From contig CM072905.1 of the NCBI GenBank assembly GCA_037013685.1, forward strand, positions 10,568,991-10,632,990: a stretch of DNA of 64,000 nucleotides, read 5' to 3'. Under the pieces are notes generated by a model. That model was not told where the DNA came from and searched no databases. It saw only the letters and a list, made by a program, of their open reading frames with translations. Below are positions 1-12,237 of the stretch, piece by piece; the stretch's first letter is position 1; the number at the start of each line of letters is the position of its first letter. Made by a program: the position numbers and the translations under genes. Source of the stretch: Acridotheres tristis (lineage: Eukaryota; Chordata; Aves; Passeriformes; Sturnidae).

Positions 1-120
1 ATATCTAATCTCCAATATTTAAACTGGAGATTTATAGTTGGAAGAGAAACTCCCAATCTAATAGCTAATATTTAATCTCCAATATTTAAATTGGATATTT
101 ATAGTTGGAGGAGAAACGTC
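1..120. repeat. AT-rich tandem duplication, 67 bp period
   Basis: The block TAATCTCCAATATTTAAA starts at position 6 and again at 73, and the following text (TTTATAGTTGGA, then GAGAAAC) also recurs, so about 1.7 copies of a 67 bp unit are visible. The left end may continue outside the window. No coding potential or recognised repeat family. Confidence 0.8.
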
Positions 121-583
121 CCAGTTTGGCAGTGAAGCAGCAGAGTTGCCCATTTTAAAAGGGGATTTAGGACCTAAATGCCAAAGCCAGCCCAGGCTGG
201 GCATGGCTGCCTCACTCCATGGTGGAGGGTGGCCAGCCCTGGATGGGAGCCTGGAGATCTCCCTGGGGACCTTCCTGGAGCACAGGAATGGCATTCCAGG
301 TGACATCTCAACATTGCAGGGGAAACCCACCAGCAGTGTGCAAGTGTGAGAAACAGATCAAGGGAAGGCCAGGGAGGGGCAGGAATGCACCAAACTCTGT
401 GTGAGGGCAGAACCTGTGGGGTCACATTGAGCTGCTCCCCACCCCAGTGCAATGACCCCGGGGTTAAATTCATCCAGGAGATGCACAGAGAGGCAACCCC
501 AGTGTGAGGAAGAGGGAGAAATAACGCAGAATGAGCAGAGAAGGTTGGAATCACAACAAGCAATTCATTGGGAATAATCACCT
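121..583. other. Unique sequence, nothing recognised
   Basis: GC-moderate sequence with overlapping short open frames on both strands (up to 135 codons) that show no domain, and no splice-bounded exon that I can defend. Ends at the left edge of a solo LTR. Confidence 0.5.
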
Positions 584-1140
584 TGTCCTGGGTTACAATG
601 TAAAGATGTGCCCAAAAGGATGGATTCTGTCACCAGCTGTTAACCCATGCTGGGCAGTGATCCTGATCTCTGGGGGAGATATCCTCTGTTAATGGGCCAT
701 GTGTTAACCCAGCTGGGGCAGTGTTCTTTATCTTCCCCACAGCCCATCCTCCCTCCAGGAGATCTCTCCTGTCCATGGCCATGCAGTCCCAGGGCAGGGC
801 TGATCAAATTCCATCATCCCATGGGAGATGCTCCACCCAGGGGGGGGAGCCAAGCATTTCCTACCCAGATCAAAACTGAGATCTGGAACACCAAGGCAGC
901 CCTTACCCACTGGTTTCCAGAGGACAAGAGCTGCCAGCCCTTTCTACAGGATCACTGCTTCAACAAGATCACTTCATCTGGACTGCCACCACCACCCTAA
1001 CTAGTGGGGTGTCAGGTTGTATTCTGACTCTGGCAGTGCTTTTCTTTTGTACTATTGAATGTATTTTATTTTTTATTTTTCCTATTAAATTATATTTCTG
1101 ACTTGGAGTGTCTCACTAGTTTTTCTTTCAAACCAGCACA
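584..1140 (+). mobile_element. Solo LTR, ERVL-like (557 bp)
   Basis: Starts TGTCCTGGGTT and ends AAACCAGCACA, so the termini form an imperfect inverted repeat of TG...CA type. An ATTAAA polyadenylation-like hexamer lies about 55 bp before the right end in a T-rich stretch, as in a retroviral R/U5 region. The flanks are CACCT on the left and TGCCT on the right; each is one CpG transition away from a common CGCCT, which would make a 5 bp target duplication, the size usual for ERVL-type (class III) elements. No internal retroviral genes flank it, so it is a solo LTR. The class is inferred from the duplication size and general appearance, not from a database match. Confidence 0.7.
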
Positions 1141-2796
1141 TGCCTATTCCGATTCAGGCCAGAATTAAAGACTGCTGTAAAATGGGGGCAGGACAGGAGG
1201 GTGGGGACAATGCAGCATGGAAAGAGCTGGCATCACTGCCAGGCACCTCTGGCATCTCACACAGCTCAGCAGCAGCAGCAGCTCCTCGTGTGCAGGTGCC
1301 CAGGGCAGGGCTCTGCTGCCGAGGAAGTTCCCTCTCCCAAAGTGCAGTTCCTGGAAAGCACAGCAAGGGCAGGAGCAGAGCTCCAAGCTGCAGTTTGAAC
1401 AAACAGCCCAGCAGCTGCTGCTGCTCAGCAGCTGAGATCCTCGAGAGGACCCGCTGCCTTTTAGCCCTGTCTTCCTGCTCAAAGCATCCCTGGCTCGTGC
1501 TCAGCTCCACCTGACAGCACAGAGCCAGGAGCTTGAACACAATTCCCGCTTTTCATGCATAATTTATTGAGAAAAATGGAAATGAACCTTCAGTTTTTCC
1601 TCGCAGTCCCTCTCACACGAGCTTCCTTTCACTTGCTGCTGTGGAAATGGCCTCCCAACAAACCCAAGTGATCTCTTCTGTGAATAAATAGGTATTGCCA
1701 GTAACTCCCGAATCTCTGGAGCTGCTTTTCATGCAGTTCCCATTTCACCTGACAAATGTAAGGCTTGATGTAAAACAGGCAGAGAAAACTGAGGCTGCTT
1801 CATGAAGAATTTGCATTCTGGAGACCTTCCCAAGTTACCCCTGAGGAGTTTGAGTGAGCAGATAATGAATACTGCCAGGTAATCATCCATCCAAGCCTGA
1901 AACTTCATTCCAGAAGTTACCACAGCTGATTAATAACATTTAATAAGCATGACTTTTATTGTTGCATGGAAGTCATTAGTTCCACGTGGTAATGGAAAAA
2001 TGGATGTATTGGTTTTGCTCTCAATGCTTCTGTGCTGAAATTGGAGCTGAAGGTTGAACACATCCCAAGAAGTGCTGATGCCACAGAAATGAGGCTCCAT
2101 TTCAGACCTGAATTGCTAAAGAGAGGAGCTCCTTTCTCTTCAGTGACTGTGCAGAAGAATAAGCTCCTGACTATTAGACAGCCTAGTGGAGGAGTAAATT
2201 CTCTTGTAATTTTTTCTCCAGATCTGTGGAATTCCCCAGACCAACAAACTTTATTTATTAAGCTCCTGACACTGGGATTCTGGACTCCTTACATAAAAGT
2301 AGCAATAAAGTCTTGAAAAATCTCATTAAAAGATTAGCCTGCTATCACCAGCGGCTGGGACATTGCAGAGGAGTGTGCTGAGCTCCCAGGATGAGGAGGT
2401 AGAGGAAAACCTGGGCAGAATTCAGCTCTCAGCACATTCCATCAATAAATACTGCACAGCTGGGATGAGCTCTGAAGGGAAGCACATCACCAAATATTGG
2501 CTATCTAAAAACCAGGGGCTGATATTCTCCTTACAGCCTCCTCCAGCTGCCAGCTCAGATGAGATAAATGTCTCATTTCTATCTCCTCACTGAAGGAGGC
2601 ACCTTGGCTCCTGATTCAGGCTAGGCTGGGACTTGGGCACATTGGGCAAATTCCTAAAGTTCAGTGGTGATCAGCCAGATCCTGATCCCTGATTCCTGCA
2701 CAGCTCTGGCTACAGCAGCTGAGCTTTGTGTTAGTTCTAGCCTTGTCTTGGAAGCCTCCAGGGATAGAAGAACTAATTGGTCATGTTAGGCTTATT
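1141..2796. other. Unique sequence with short CAG/CTG runs
   Basis: Mostly unremarkable. At 1265-1282 there is a short CAGCAGCAGCAG run, and at 1408-1434 a run of CAGCAGCTGCTGCTGCTCAG type that can pair with itself. Open frames through this part (up to 128 codons on either strand) are made by these runs and show no domain. An AT-rich part at 1560-2330 holds several AATAAA/TTTATT words without other gene signals. Confidence 0.45.
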
Positions 2797-2829
2797 GTAT
2801 TTATTTATTTATTTATTTATTTATTTATT
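2797..2829. repeat. (TTTA)n microsatellite
   Basis: About eight TTTA units, directly followed by a T-rich stretch and then the 5' end of a CR1 fragment. Confidence 0.9.
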
Positions 2830-2861
2830 GTAGTTTTGGTTTTTTTAAAAAATATAATGGC

Positions 2862-3174
2862 CATTCCAGTACCTAAAGGGGCTGGAGGAGGATTTTCACA
2901 AGGGCCTGAAGAGACAGGACAAGGGGGAATTGCCTTAACCTGGAGGAGGGCAGGGCTGGATGGGATATTGGGCAGGAATTGTTCCCTGGCAGGGTGGGCA
3001 GGCCCTGGCACAGGGTGCCCAGAGCAGCTGTGGCTGCCCCTGGATCCCTGGCAGTGCCCAAGGCCAGGCTGGACATTGGGGCTTGGAGCAGCCTGGGACA
3101 GTGGGAGGTGTCCCTGCCATGGCAGGGGTGGCACTGGATGATCTTTAAGATCCTTCCCATTCTGGGATTCTGTG
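2862..3174 (+). mobile_element. CR1 LINE fragment, 3' end
   Basis: Reads in CR1 sense: CAGTACCTAAAGGGGCT near the start, the GACAGGACAAGGGGGAAT block, CAGAGCAGCTGTGGCTGCCC, then the GGAGGTGTCCCTGCCATGGC segment and the terminal TTCTGGGATTCTGTG tail. Only the last ~310 bp of the element is present, the usual 5' truncation of CR1 insertions. It contains no pol coding sequence. Confidence 0.93.
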
Positions 3175-6100
3175 TTGCTTTCCTGAGCTGAACTGATTTT
3201 TCTCTGTCTGCCTGGGCTCAGCTATTAAAGAAACTCTTTATTAGATCTGTCACCTCTTCTCAGCTCACCTGATATGTGTGTGCTCTCTTTATATTCAGTA
3301 TATCCTGTGCTGTCTGTATCCCTGATTTCTTTGTGGAATAAAAGCAAATTTTCTCAAATCAAGAAATTATGCAACTCTTATATTCAAAATTTTCTCTTCC
3401 TTCATGGCTGGCTGGTTTAAATTCAGAGCAGAGCTGTGCTATCTCACTGGGGTTGTTTGCACATATCTCCTGATGCACCACTTCAAACCTGCAAATGAAA
3501 CAAGTTTTTGTCAGCATTGGGGTACCTCGAGCTTAGCAATGAATTTTGATGTCTGTTCAAACACTCTTCCTTGTTTAGTTTCCTGTCCAATACTCAAAAA
3601 CAAATTCTTAAAACTACTTTCCTGTAACTTCAGCTGATAAAAGGCAGGTAACAAGAACACCTGGAAAACGAAGAAGTGTTGTCATGAATACAGCCGAAGA
3701 ATTTTAATCCAACAGTTCAAACAAATACCTGCAGGCACTTTGCTGTTGTCTGTCATTGCTCCCTGAGCTCAGTGCCAGCCTGTCTTTCATCCTCCTGCTC
3801 TGAAAAGGACTGGATTTTCTCCTGGGAGGTGTGGTCACACTTTCCAAACGTGCAAACTTTTCCATGAAGTTCAAGTTAGCTTGGCCAACTTTTGAAGCTT
3901 ATGTAAGGGAAAAACTTTGGTGTCTTTTTCTTGTTTTTAGCTCCTGCAGGACATAACTCATGTCAACAACAGGATTCCAGCAGCATCCATGCTATTGTCT
4001 TGTTGGCAGGATAAAACACTGTTTTGGAAAGAAATCTCAAACCCTTCAGATAATCCCCAAACCTTTCTGCTCCAGGATTCACACAGAAATGAGCACTGGG
4101 CATTGCAGCATGGCTTGGTTTTTTATGGGATCACAACAAAGTCACTGTGAGTCCCCTCAGTGACCACAGGGACACAGTGAGGCTGCAGCAGGTGGGGGGA
4201 TAATCAGAGGACTTTATTAAAAGAGACATGAAAGGACATGCTGATGTGCCAGGTGGCCTTTTCCAGTGGAGAGGGTACCAAAAGCCTAAAGATTAAATGT
4301 CATAAGATAACCTTGCCTTGAGATAACCTGGATGGGATCTCCTCAAACCTCTCCTCCTTGGATCAGTGGCGAGTTCCCCAATTTCAGCTCTCATTGTAGC
4401 TGCTCCTGGGGCATTTTCTGCCATGCCAAAAAAAGCCACAGCAGAAGGAAAGCACAAAGTGAATGTCAATCTCAGCAGGTTTAGCTAAAATCTTCCTTAA
4501 TTCTCCTGCTTGGCCTGAGGCTCCAGTGGAGAAAACTCCAGAGGTTCTTAAAACACTTGGTGGGAGGGAGGTTAAGGTTTTAAGGTGCTTATAAATGTGG
4601 GATCACTCCTGGCAAAATTGCCTTGTTTTTCCACTCTATTCCAGTTGGTACTGACACTTCAAACCAAGAAATTGATGGATTACAGTCAGGAAATGCTTTT
4701 TTATTTTTTTCATCCTGAGCATCATAACTTGCCTGTGACTCAAACATTTCATTTTCAAGGTCTCTGCCCTCAGACAAAACTGACCCCAGCTCACCACAGA
4801 GCCACGTTCATGCACAGACACTTGAGCCATTCTGGGCCACATCCTCAATTTGATCTGCATTCAGGTGAGGGCTGGACCTTGAAAGGTTGAAGCAAACAGC
4901 TGCTGATGTGACTGAACATCTGGCTCACGTTTGAGGAATGTCCCCAGAGCTGTGCTGGCACCGATCTCTGTGGCATCCCCACCACAGCACCCAGAGCTGT
5001 GAGACCACGGGCAGGATTTTCCCCTGCTGAAGGTGGCTGTGGCTCCAGCACAGTGACTCATGTCTGCAAATCCCACATCACAGCCCTTAGGTCACCGTGT
5101 GTCCCTTCACAGTGATGTCACCTGCAGGCTGAGGGTGACATCCACAGCCAGCTCGACATCCCCCAAAGGACAGGGCTGCTCTTCTGCCCTGCCACACCCC
5201 TGTCCCTTCAAATGGACCAGGTACTGTGTGGGGGTGGGTGCTGGGCTTTGCACCACTTATTAGTGGTTTGGCTTCAGTTTAGTTCGGTTTTTTTCAGAGC
5301 TAGGATTAATAGAAATGTGATTGAGGCAATTCTTGTGTTTGGGTTTGGATGTTTGTTATATTTTATCAGAAATTACAGGAAGTACAGCAGCACTTTTAGC
5401 TCCTTCCTAGAAGTAGGAAAAATGGCCAGAGCTGAGTCTGCTTTAAGGCCTTTTAAAGCTAAACAAACCAATAAAAGTTTAACACCTACATTATTTATCT
5501 TTTTGACCTAATAATAGATTCTCACAACTCTTAGAGTGATATTTGGCTGATTAACTAAAGACTACTACTTGAGTTTTGTGAAGAAGATGGAAGAAGATTA
5601 ACAAAGAAAAAGACACGACTTAAATTTTTTATCTTGTCTCATATCCACCACTGTACTAAAAAAAACTTCACATTTAAAACCCATTACCCAGTGAAAACAC
5701 ACACATCAAACCCACTACACATTTGTGGTTTCTAATTCATTATTCATATTTACAAGCCTTCTCTAAGGTTTCAGGTCTAGAGCAGTGTTTTCCAGGGGGG
5801 TCTGTGCTTGGAAGCACAGAAAGCTCAAAAACTTCAGATTTCTGAGATCCAACAACAGCCAGAAAATCTCTCTGTATTCCTGTGTGCTCAGCAAGGCTAA
5901 TCCTGACCTGAGATTCCCGTGGTTCTGCAGCCTGGCTGATGGAAAATATCTTGGGAGATAAAGGACCTGCCAGTCTGTGGGAAGTGACACATCCTGGGCT
6001 GTTCTCTGGGTTGGAGGGGGGAAGATGAGAGAGCAAAAATGCAGCTCTGTATTCAGCTAGGCAGGGAAAGAGAGAACTGGAAGGGTTTTCTTGTCTTCAG

Positions 6101-6197
6101 TGTTGCCTTGCAGTCCCAAGAACATCACCCTCCATTTTATCCCCTCTTGATAAACCTTCCCACTCTCCATCTCTCATGTTCCTTTGTATCCCTAAAT
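3175..6197. other. Unique sequence, about 3 kb without a recognised feature
   Basis: No frame longer than about 100 codons, no tRNA-like fold noticed, no LTR or CR1 text. A few AATAAA words (for example near 3338) lack any upstream exon evidence. AT-rich parts at 3200-3400 and 5480-5720. Confidence 0.45.
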
Positions 6198-6329
6198 CAC
6201 AGACCTACAGAATCACACCAGGGTTGGGTTGGGAGGGACCTCAAACCCCTTCCAGTGCCACCCCTGCCATGGGCAGGGACACCTCCCATTGTCCCAGGCT
6301 GCTCCAAGCCACGTCCAACCTGACCCTCT
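6198..6329 (-). mobile_element. CR1 LINE fragment, 3' tip
   Basis: On the plus strand it begins with ACAGAATCACACCAGGGTTGG, the reverse of the CR1 3' tail, then GGGAGGGACCTCAAACCCC, GCCATGGGCAGGGACACCTC and CAGGCTGCTCCAAGCCA. It stops after about 130 bp, so it is a strongly 5'-truncated copy. Confidence 0.9.
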
Positions 6330-6387
6330 AAACTGGTTGAGCATTTTAGTAAGAGCTATTTTCCACTGCAAAAAATTGCTTTCATTA

Positions 6388-6398
<11 letters not shown>

Positions 6399-6419
<21 letters not shown>

Positions 6420-6421
6420 AA
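6399..6421. repeat. Poly(A) run, 23 bases
   Basis: A pure A run followed by GAAAGAAAAAATT. No retrocopied gene is recognisable upstream. Confidence 0.9.
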
Positions 6422-6576
6422 GAAAGAAAAAATTGACTAAGCTATGTATTCCTAATGTGGATTAAAGGGGTATTTTGGTGTGTCACATTTGTGGGAAAAG
6501 GAAAAAGAACCTTTGGGCAGCTCAAAAATCCACATTAAACAGCCTGGAGTCAAGGAAGGGGGAAGCTATTGCAGAT

Positions 6577-6645
6577 GAGAAGGGGGAATGACCTCCTAAA
6601 CTTGGAAATGACCTCCTAAACATGGAAATTATTCCCTAAAATGGA
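6577..6645. repeat. Short tandem repeat, about 18 bp unit, three copies
   Basis: AATGACCTCCTAAACTTGGA, then AATGACCTCCTAAACATGGA, then a decayed third copy (ATTCCCTAAAATGGAA). Confidence 0.75.
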
Positions 6646-9600
6646 AAGGAAAAGCTGAATCCTGGACTCCCTGGCATCAGCTCAGGTGAGAACCAACTAG
6701 GAAAGAGAAAGACAAAACTTTGGGAAATAACAGACCACTGCATTTAACTTTGGGGCTTGCTAATTGGTGAGAGATATAAGATCAAGTCTATCATTAATAT
6801 CTGGAGAAAATAACTTGATGGACAGCATTGTGGGTGGAATCCTGTCAAAGTTTTGATCAATGTCTATCAAAACCAATTTCTTGAGCAGAAGCAGCCAATG
6901 GTGCTGCCTGTGTGGGTTTAGGAGGAAGAACGCAAGAGCCATCAGTTGAAATGTTGCAAGAAAAATGAAAAAAAACATCTTTGATGGATGCCAAGGGCCA
7001 GTCAGCCCAGCACTGAGAGCCCTCCCCCCGTGGCTGCCAGGACTGGCTTGTGCCACTCCCTGCTGTGCCACCCTGGGGTGGGATAAAGGTTCCTACTGGA
7101 AATGGGAGCTGGATCCCAAGGGAATTCCAAGGAAACCAGGAACCCAGCCCAGCCTCACCCCCTTTTCTGTCCAAACTGAGAGCAGCCCTTGCCAGCCTGT
7201 TCAGAGGTCCATGAGCTCAAGATGGGATCCCTGGGGGAAATTCTGCACGCTGTGAATTTACATTTCCCTCCATCTGCAATGCCAGCTTCCTTTCATTCCA
7301 GTTTAGCATTCCAGTTTAGTATTCCAGATTTATGCAACCAGATTCCTTTGATCTTAACCAGCTCACAAAAGCTTTCAAGATATCTTTGCGGTTGGAGCTG
7401 TTGAGTGGGAGTCGTGGCAGACGAGTTTGGGGGATGGAGGAGCATCTTTGAGCGGCTGTGACCGCAGGGTCCCTCCTGCAGTGCCTGCTGGGCCACTCTG
7501 CTCCTCTGAGCGACACCTCTGTCGCTGGACTCTGCTCCCTGGGGCCACCACGGGCTGCTCAAACACAGCTGCAACGCCCGAGGACTGCTCACCTCGGGAA
7601 GAGCCGTTTTTCCAAGGAGGAGCCGTGTGTGTTTAATGAAAACCCCTGAAGAGATGTGGGGTCATTCCACAGAATGAGCAAGTTCAAACCCAGGAATAAA
7701 AGGATTAATTCAGCGAGGAGGAAGTCAGAAACCTTTCACAGCGAGAGAGGGACCCTGCATCACCCCTGGAATGCTAATTATACTGCTGTAGCTAACATGT
7801 CAAAACACTGGGGGGAGACAGATTTTCAAAGCCAGGAGTTGGCCAAGGTCAAACATCTCGAGCCAGGTTCTCTGCCCAGAAGTTAAAGAGAAGATGCAGA
7901 TCTATAAATGCAGTTAGAGGAGTGTGTTTGCACACAGGTGACACAGCACTGGGGATTGTCCCTGTGCTGATGGTGCCTCAGGTGCCCTGTGGCTGCCCTG
8001 GAATTAACTCTGACTGTCCTGATGGATGTGGGTGGGAATTCAGCACCAGGTCCTTACACTGGTCTGCTGCTGTGGGAGAAAAAGGGAAATATGCAAAATA
8101 TGACCAATCAATTCTTTTATTCTGAGTCACACTGCACTGTGACCTGTCCAGTGGGGTGAGCCAGCACAGGCTGGGATCACAGACCAACAGGCCAAGGCTA
8201 AGGTGGTGTAGGGAGGAGTCTGAGACCTCACATCTCTTCCCTTCAAGGAGTGTCCAGCTCAAGAGCAGCTTTAATGCTCAGCCTGGCTCTCACCTGTTTG
8301 ACACAGCCCAGGGGACTGGGAGTGCTCTGGTCAGTGTTCCACCCTCCCAGATTCATAGCACAGGTACCCTTTGAACCATCTAAAAGGCTTTTGCTTAAAT
8401 CCTCCCAGTCCAAGGACATTTCCTATCGGGTCCTTGGGGGGAATTTAAAGCCATGGGTCATGGTAGCTGCAGGGCAAATGTGAGCATCCAATAAAAACCA
8501 CAGCAACATCAAGGAAATTCTGAATATTTCATGACTTTCTAAGAGCTGAACAACTGAAAATGTCAAACTGGACCTCACACCTACACCCCAGTGTAGCTAG
8601 GGAAAGCACGACCTGCTGTGACACAGAATTCCTATCTTCTAAATATTTATTAATATGGGCTGAAGGAGAAATTGGAACAGAAGAGATGTGAACCTGTCCT
8701 CACTACAGGACCTGTTCCAGACATTGCATAATTGAATTTCATAACTCATTCAATAACAGGTGTTGGGAGGAATAATCACAATTCATGTGGGGAAGGTGCA
8801 AAAATGTAAAAAACTAAATATAATATCCATTTTGATGGTAATAGCAATGCTGATGCACACCAGAAGACACCAAGCTGAGGGTACCTGTGAGTCTCAGGTG
8901 TGCTCATAGTGGCTTCAAACTCTGAGCTCAAATCCCTTGGCTTTATTTTCATGAGGATTTTATGATTTCTGCTGCCTTGGGGTCCTTTTGCAGCCTGGTA
9001 CTGAAGCAGATGCTTCAACCCAGTCCACTGTGTTCTTGAGTAAATCCTACCATTAACAGAGAGCCTTTATTTTGCCAGACACCTCCCTAGATCATGCCCA
9101 ATTAATTTGGGGAAAAGCTTGTTACTTTCCAAAATCAAGGAAGGCGCCTCAACAGAAAAATAAGAACGTGGGCAAGGAACTAAACGAAATGCAGAACATT
9201 CTGCAAACCAATAGCCAAGTGATTCTGGAGCCTGATTTGCTGCAACAAAGCACTTTATGGGCCAGGATATGTTTTATCAATAATGACACTTGATGAAGTT
9301 CATAATATAGTTCCAGTTCACACCACCCTGGCCAGCAGAGAGCCAGAATATTCTACAGCTCAGTGAGATCACACTCCCAGGAAAAGGAGGTGCTGAACAT
9401 TCATTCAGCTCCATCTCCCACTCCTGACTGCCATCTCTGCTCATATTCTTGAAGCCTACTTTTAATTAATAAGAATTCTTTCTTAATATTGAGCCTGAAA
9501 TTGCATTGTGCTTCCCTCTTTCCTTTTTGGAGGCAGCTGAATATTCCCTGCCCTTGCTGAATTTGCATCAATCCAGAAGTTTTCCTCATGAAATGAGGCT

Positions 9601-10945
9601 GGATGTGGGCTGGGAGTGGCAGTGAGTGGATCTGTGACAGGAATTTGAGTGTCCTTTATTTTCTTGGATTTCTTAGACCCTCCTGAATCTCTGTCCCATG
9701 GCAAACAGATTGTGACAATCCCTACCAGAAGGTGAAGGAAGGAGGCTGGAAGGGTTTCTATAGTGACCAGAAGTGAAATCCCTGAGTTTCCACCACTATG
9801 GATCTCCTGGGGTTATTCATGGTCAGGTAGCTCCAGTGTTGGGTGACAGGGGAGAAACTGATGTGCAAAATCAAAGATCCTCACCCTTGAGTTCACTTCC
9901 ACCTCCTCAGAAAGGAAAGAGCCCCAGTAAAACAAGAACCTCTCAGAGGTTTGGTATTTTGGTGTGCAGGAAATGAGGGATGAGGTGTTGGGACAGGATC
10001 TAAGCCAAGTTTCTCTCTGAGAGGAGGAAAAATCTGAGTCAGGACTGCCTGGAAAGGGTCACAGTGGCAAACAGGAACATCTTTTTCTTCAGGAAAGGTA
10101 ATCATGTAGGACCTCCATTATCTGAAATCACAGGAGCTGATTCCAACAGGACTCCCTCCAGCTTGGCTTCCTGTCCAAAGCAGGGCCAGGAACAGCTGAG
10201 GAACCCCGTGGTGGATAATTATCAAATAAAGTGCCGCAGGAAAATGTTCTCTTGGAGCTGCATCAATTACTGGGAGTTGGCTTGAGCTCTGAGAGATAAC
10301 AGAGCATGACCCAGAAACGCCTCCCATGTGTGTCAGGTGGAGCTTACATAAGCTCCCCAAGGTAGTTTATAAATTTAAAAAATAGATAATGGACACACAA
10401 GGTGCATGGGAAGCACAGGTATCCCGTGGAATGGGAACTGCTGGACAGTGGGAGTCCCTGGGGTTCCCCTAATTGCCAGTTTGATCCCAGTGGGCATTGG
10501 CAGGATTTGGGAGGTGAATGAGAATTTCCTTCCTCAGTCCTGAGCCTTTCTGCTCCCTGTTACCCCACGTGAGGTGCTTTGCATGGGAATTGTACATAGA
10601 ATCATTTCCTGAAGCTTTTCTCTTGTGTCTGCTGATAAAAACGCACCATCTGTGAGTGCTGTGATGAGTCAGTGAGGGAGAGCAGGCTCAGATGGGGCCA
10701 GCACTGCTCCACCTGGGATGTGCTGTGCTGGGAGTGGGAAGGGCCCTGGCTGTGTGCAACGCTGGCATTTGCAGCAGGAAGTGATAACAGGCTGTATTGA
10801 CAGGCTGGCTCATGAAACATGATTTGCTATTCCTTCTGCTCCTGTAAACCTGGCTCACTGCTCAATAAAGCTGCGTGTTTACCTCAGTGCCTGTCAATAT
10901 TTGTGCCGTTCTAGCACGGCTCAGGGGTCAATAACTGCAAACTCC
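6646..10945. other. Unique sequence, 4.3 kb without a recognised feature
   Basis: No frame longer than about 105 codons, no mobile-element signature that I recognise. The stretch 10780-10930 contains AT-rich words (CTCAATAAAGCTGCGTGT, GCCTGTCAATATTTGTGCC) with several intact CpGs and looks less decayed than its surroundings; it could be a conserved noncoding element, which needs an alignment to decide. Confidence 0.4.
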
Positions 10946-10949
10946 TGGG

Positions 10950-11392
10950 TGATACCTTAAATTTTAGCTTTTATATTTCCAGACTCTGCACTGCATTGGT
11001 GTGTGACCCTGAACTCCATCCAAAGTGTCAGCAAGTTCTCCTCCCAGCTCAGGCACACAAAACAATCCTTTGCCAGCCCCACAACCAAGGACAGCGCTGC
11101 AGCTTCAGCCCCAGAAAGTGCAAAGAGCAGCGACTGGAGGAGAGAATGTGGCAGGATGGCACTGCAGAAGCTGGAGCTGCAATTGGACAATGAAGGCCAA
11201 GATGGAAATGGAGCCAAAGTGATCCAAGTGTGAGAACTCGTGACTCGGATCCATCTTGGCTCCATCTTGGCTGGAGCCACGGCCGGGCTCTTGCAGTGCC
11301 CAAGGTGAATCCTTGGAAGGGCTTGGAATAAATCCCTGCTTTATTCCTTCAGCACTGCCCAGCCTCTGCTCCAGGCAACTCTCCAGGCACCA
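10950..11392 (+). mobile_element. Solo LTR, family A copy 1 (443 bp, 4 bp target duplication)
   Basis: Starts TGATACCTTAA and ends CTCCAGGCACCA. It is flanked by TGGG at 10946-10949 and again at 11393-11396, a perfect 4 bp duplication as made by gammaretrovirus-like (class I) integrases. AATAAA at 11327-11332 lies about 60 bp before the right end and is followed by CCCTGCTTTATTCCTTC, consistent with R and U5. Three copies of CCATCTTGG, one reversed, lie at 11197-11205, 11251-11259 and 11262-11270. At least four other copies occur in the window. Open frames of 65-107 codons cross it in both directions but show no retroviral or other domain. Confidence 0.82.
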
Positions 11393-11539
11393 TGGGTGTA
11401 GGACACGTATTAAGAAAGTAAGAAAATCACAGCCTGAAAAATATTCCAGGCTGGAGCTTCTCAGCTCTGTTCCCAGCCCATGAGCTGGTCCAGCTCAAGG
11501 CTAGGGAGAATTTCTCCCAGGGTGATAATTTGGTCAAAA

Positions 11540-11706
11540 TAAAAAGGAATTAATAACAAGATAGAAGACCTGCTGTGGTGTGTGCCCAGGCCCTGGCAAT
11601 GGGGTGTCTTCTCTCTGAACCAATCCCCTTTTCTCTACTCTTGGAGTTGCAGTCCTGCTATAAAACCAAGTGTGTTTCTGAATAAACTTGGCTCTTCCTT
11701 CCTGTC
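11540..11706 (+). mobile_element. Possible truncated LTR with TATA box and poly(A) signal
   Basis: TATAAAA at about 11658 is followed within 25 bp by AATAAA (about 11680) and the stretch ends CTTCCTGTCATGACA, i.e. in CA. That compact TATA-AATAAA-CA order is typical of a short LTR right end. I could not find a matching TG left end or a target duplication, and there is no second copy in the window, so this remains a guess. An ordinary transcript end is the alternative. Confidence 0.3.
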
Positions 11707-11910
11707 ATGACAGATGACCATGTTGCTGTGCATCTTATTTCTGCCGCACTTAAAGGGTTAAAACCCCTTTCCACGGCTACCATGGGCACTGAGGGAGCTG
11801 TGCAGGATGGATTTGTGCAGCACCAACCCTGCAGGAGGCTCAGCAGGGTAATGCAGGTAACAGAGAGCTCTGCTCAGCAAATCCTCCTGCTCCCAGCAGC
11901 ACCCAGGCAG

Positions 11911-12237
11911 CAGGGTTGGAAAAGATCTCTGAGAGCATCGAATCCAATCTTGGATCAATGACCCAGTGCTCACTGAAAGTATCACCACGTCTACCTGGGA
12001 TTTGAACACTTCCAAGGATGCTGGCTCCACCCCAGGCAGTTGTTCCAATATTCACTCATTCTTTTGAGAAAGAAGATTTTCCTGATATCCAACCTGAACC
12101 TCTCCTGGTGCAACCTGAGGCCGTTTCCCACTTGTTACTTGGGGGAGGACCCCAAATCCCCCCTGGCTACACCCCCCTGTTGTAGCAGACAGCAAGAATG
12201 GCCCTCCTGAGTCTTTCCTCCTTTTTCTGCATTAGTC
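11911..12237 (-). mobile_element. Old CR1 LINE fragment
   Basis: Plus-strand text runs GGTTGGAAAAGATCTCTGAG, then ATTTGAACACTTCCAAGGAT, CTGGCTCCACC, TTCCTGATATCCAACCTGAA, CAACCTGAGGCCGTTTCCC and ends CCTGAGTCTTTCCTCCTTTT. This is the order of an inverted CR1 3' part of a more diverged subfamily than most others here. About 330 bp, 5'-truncated. Confidence 0.85.

Noticed and set aside
10957..11280. 100-codon antisense and 76-codon sense frames kept in four LTR copies
   Set aside because: The copies are nearly identical by descent, so shared openness is not independent evidence of selection; no domain. The older copy at 31578 does not keep the frames.
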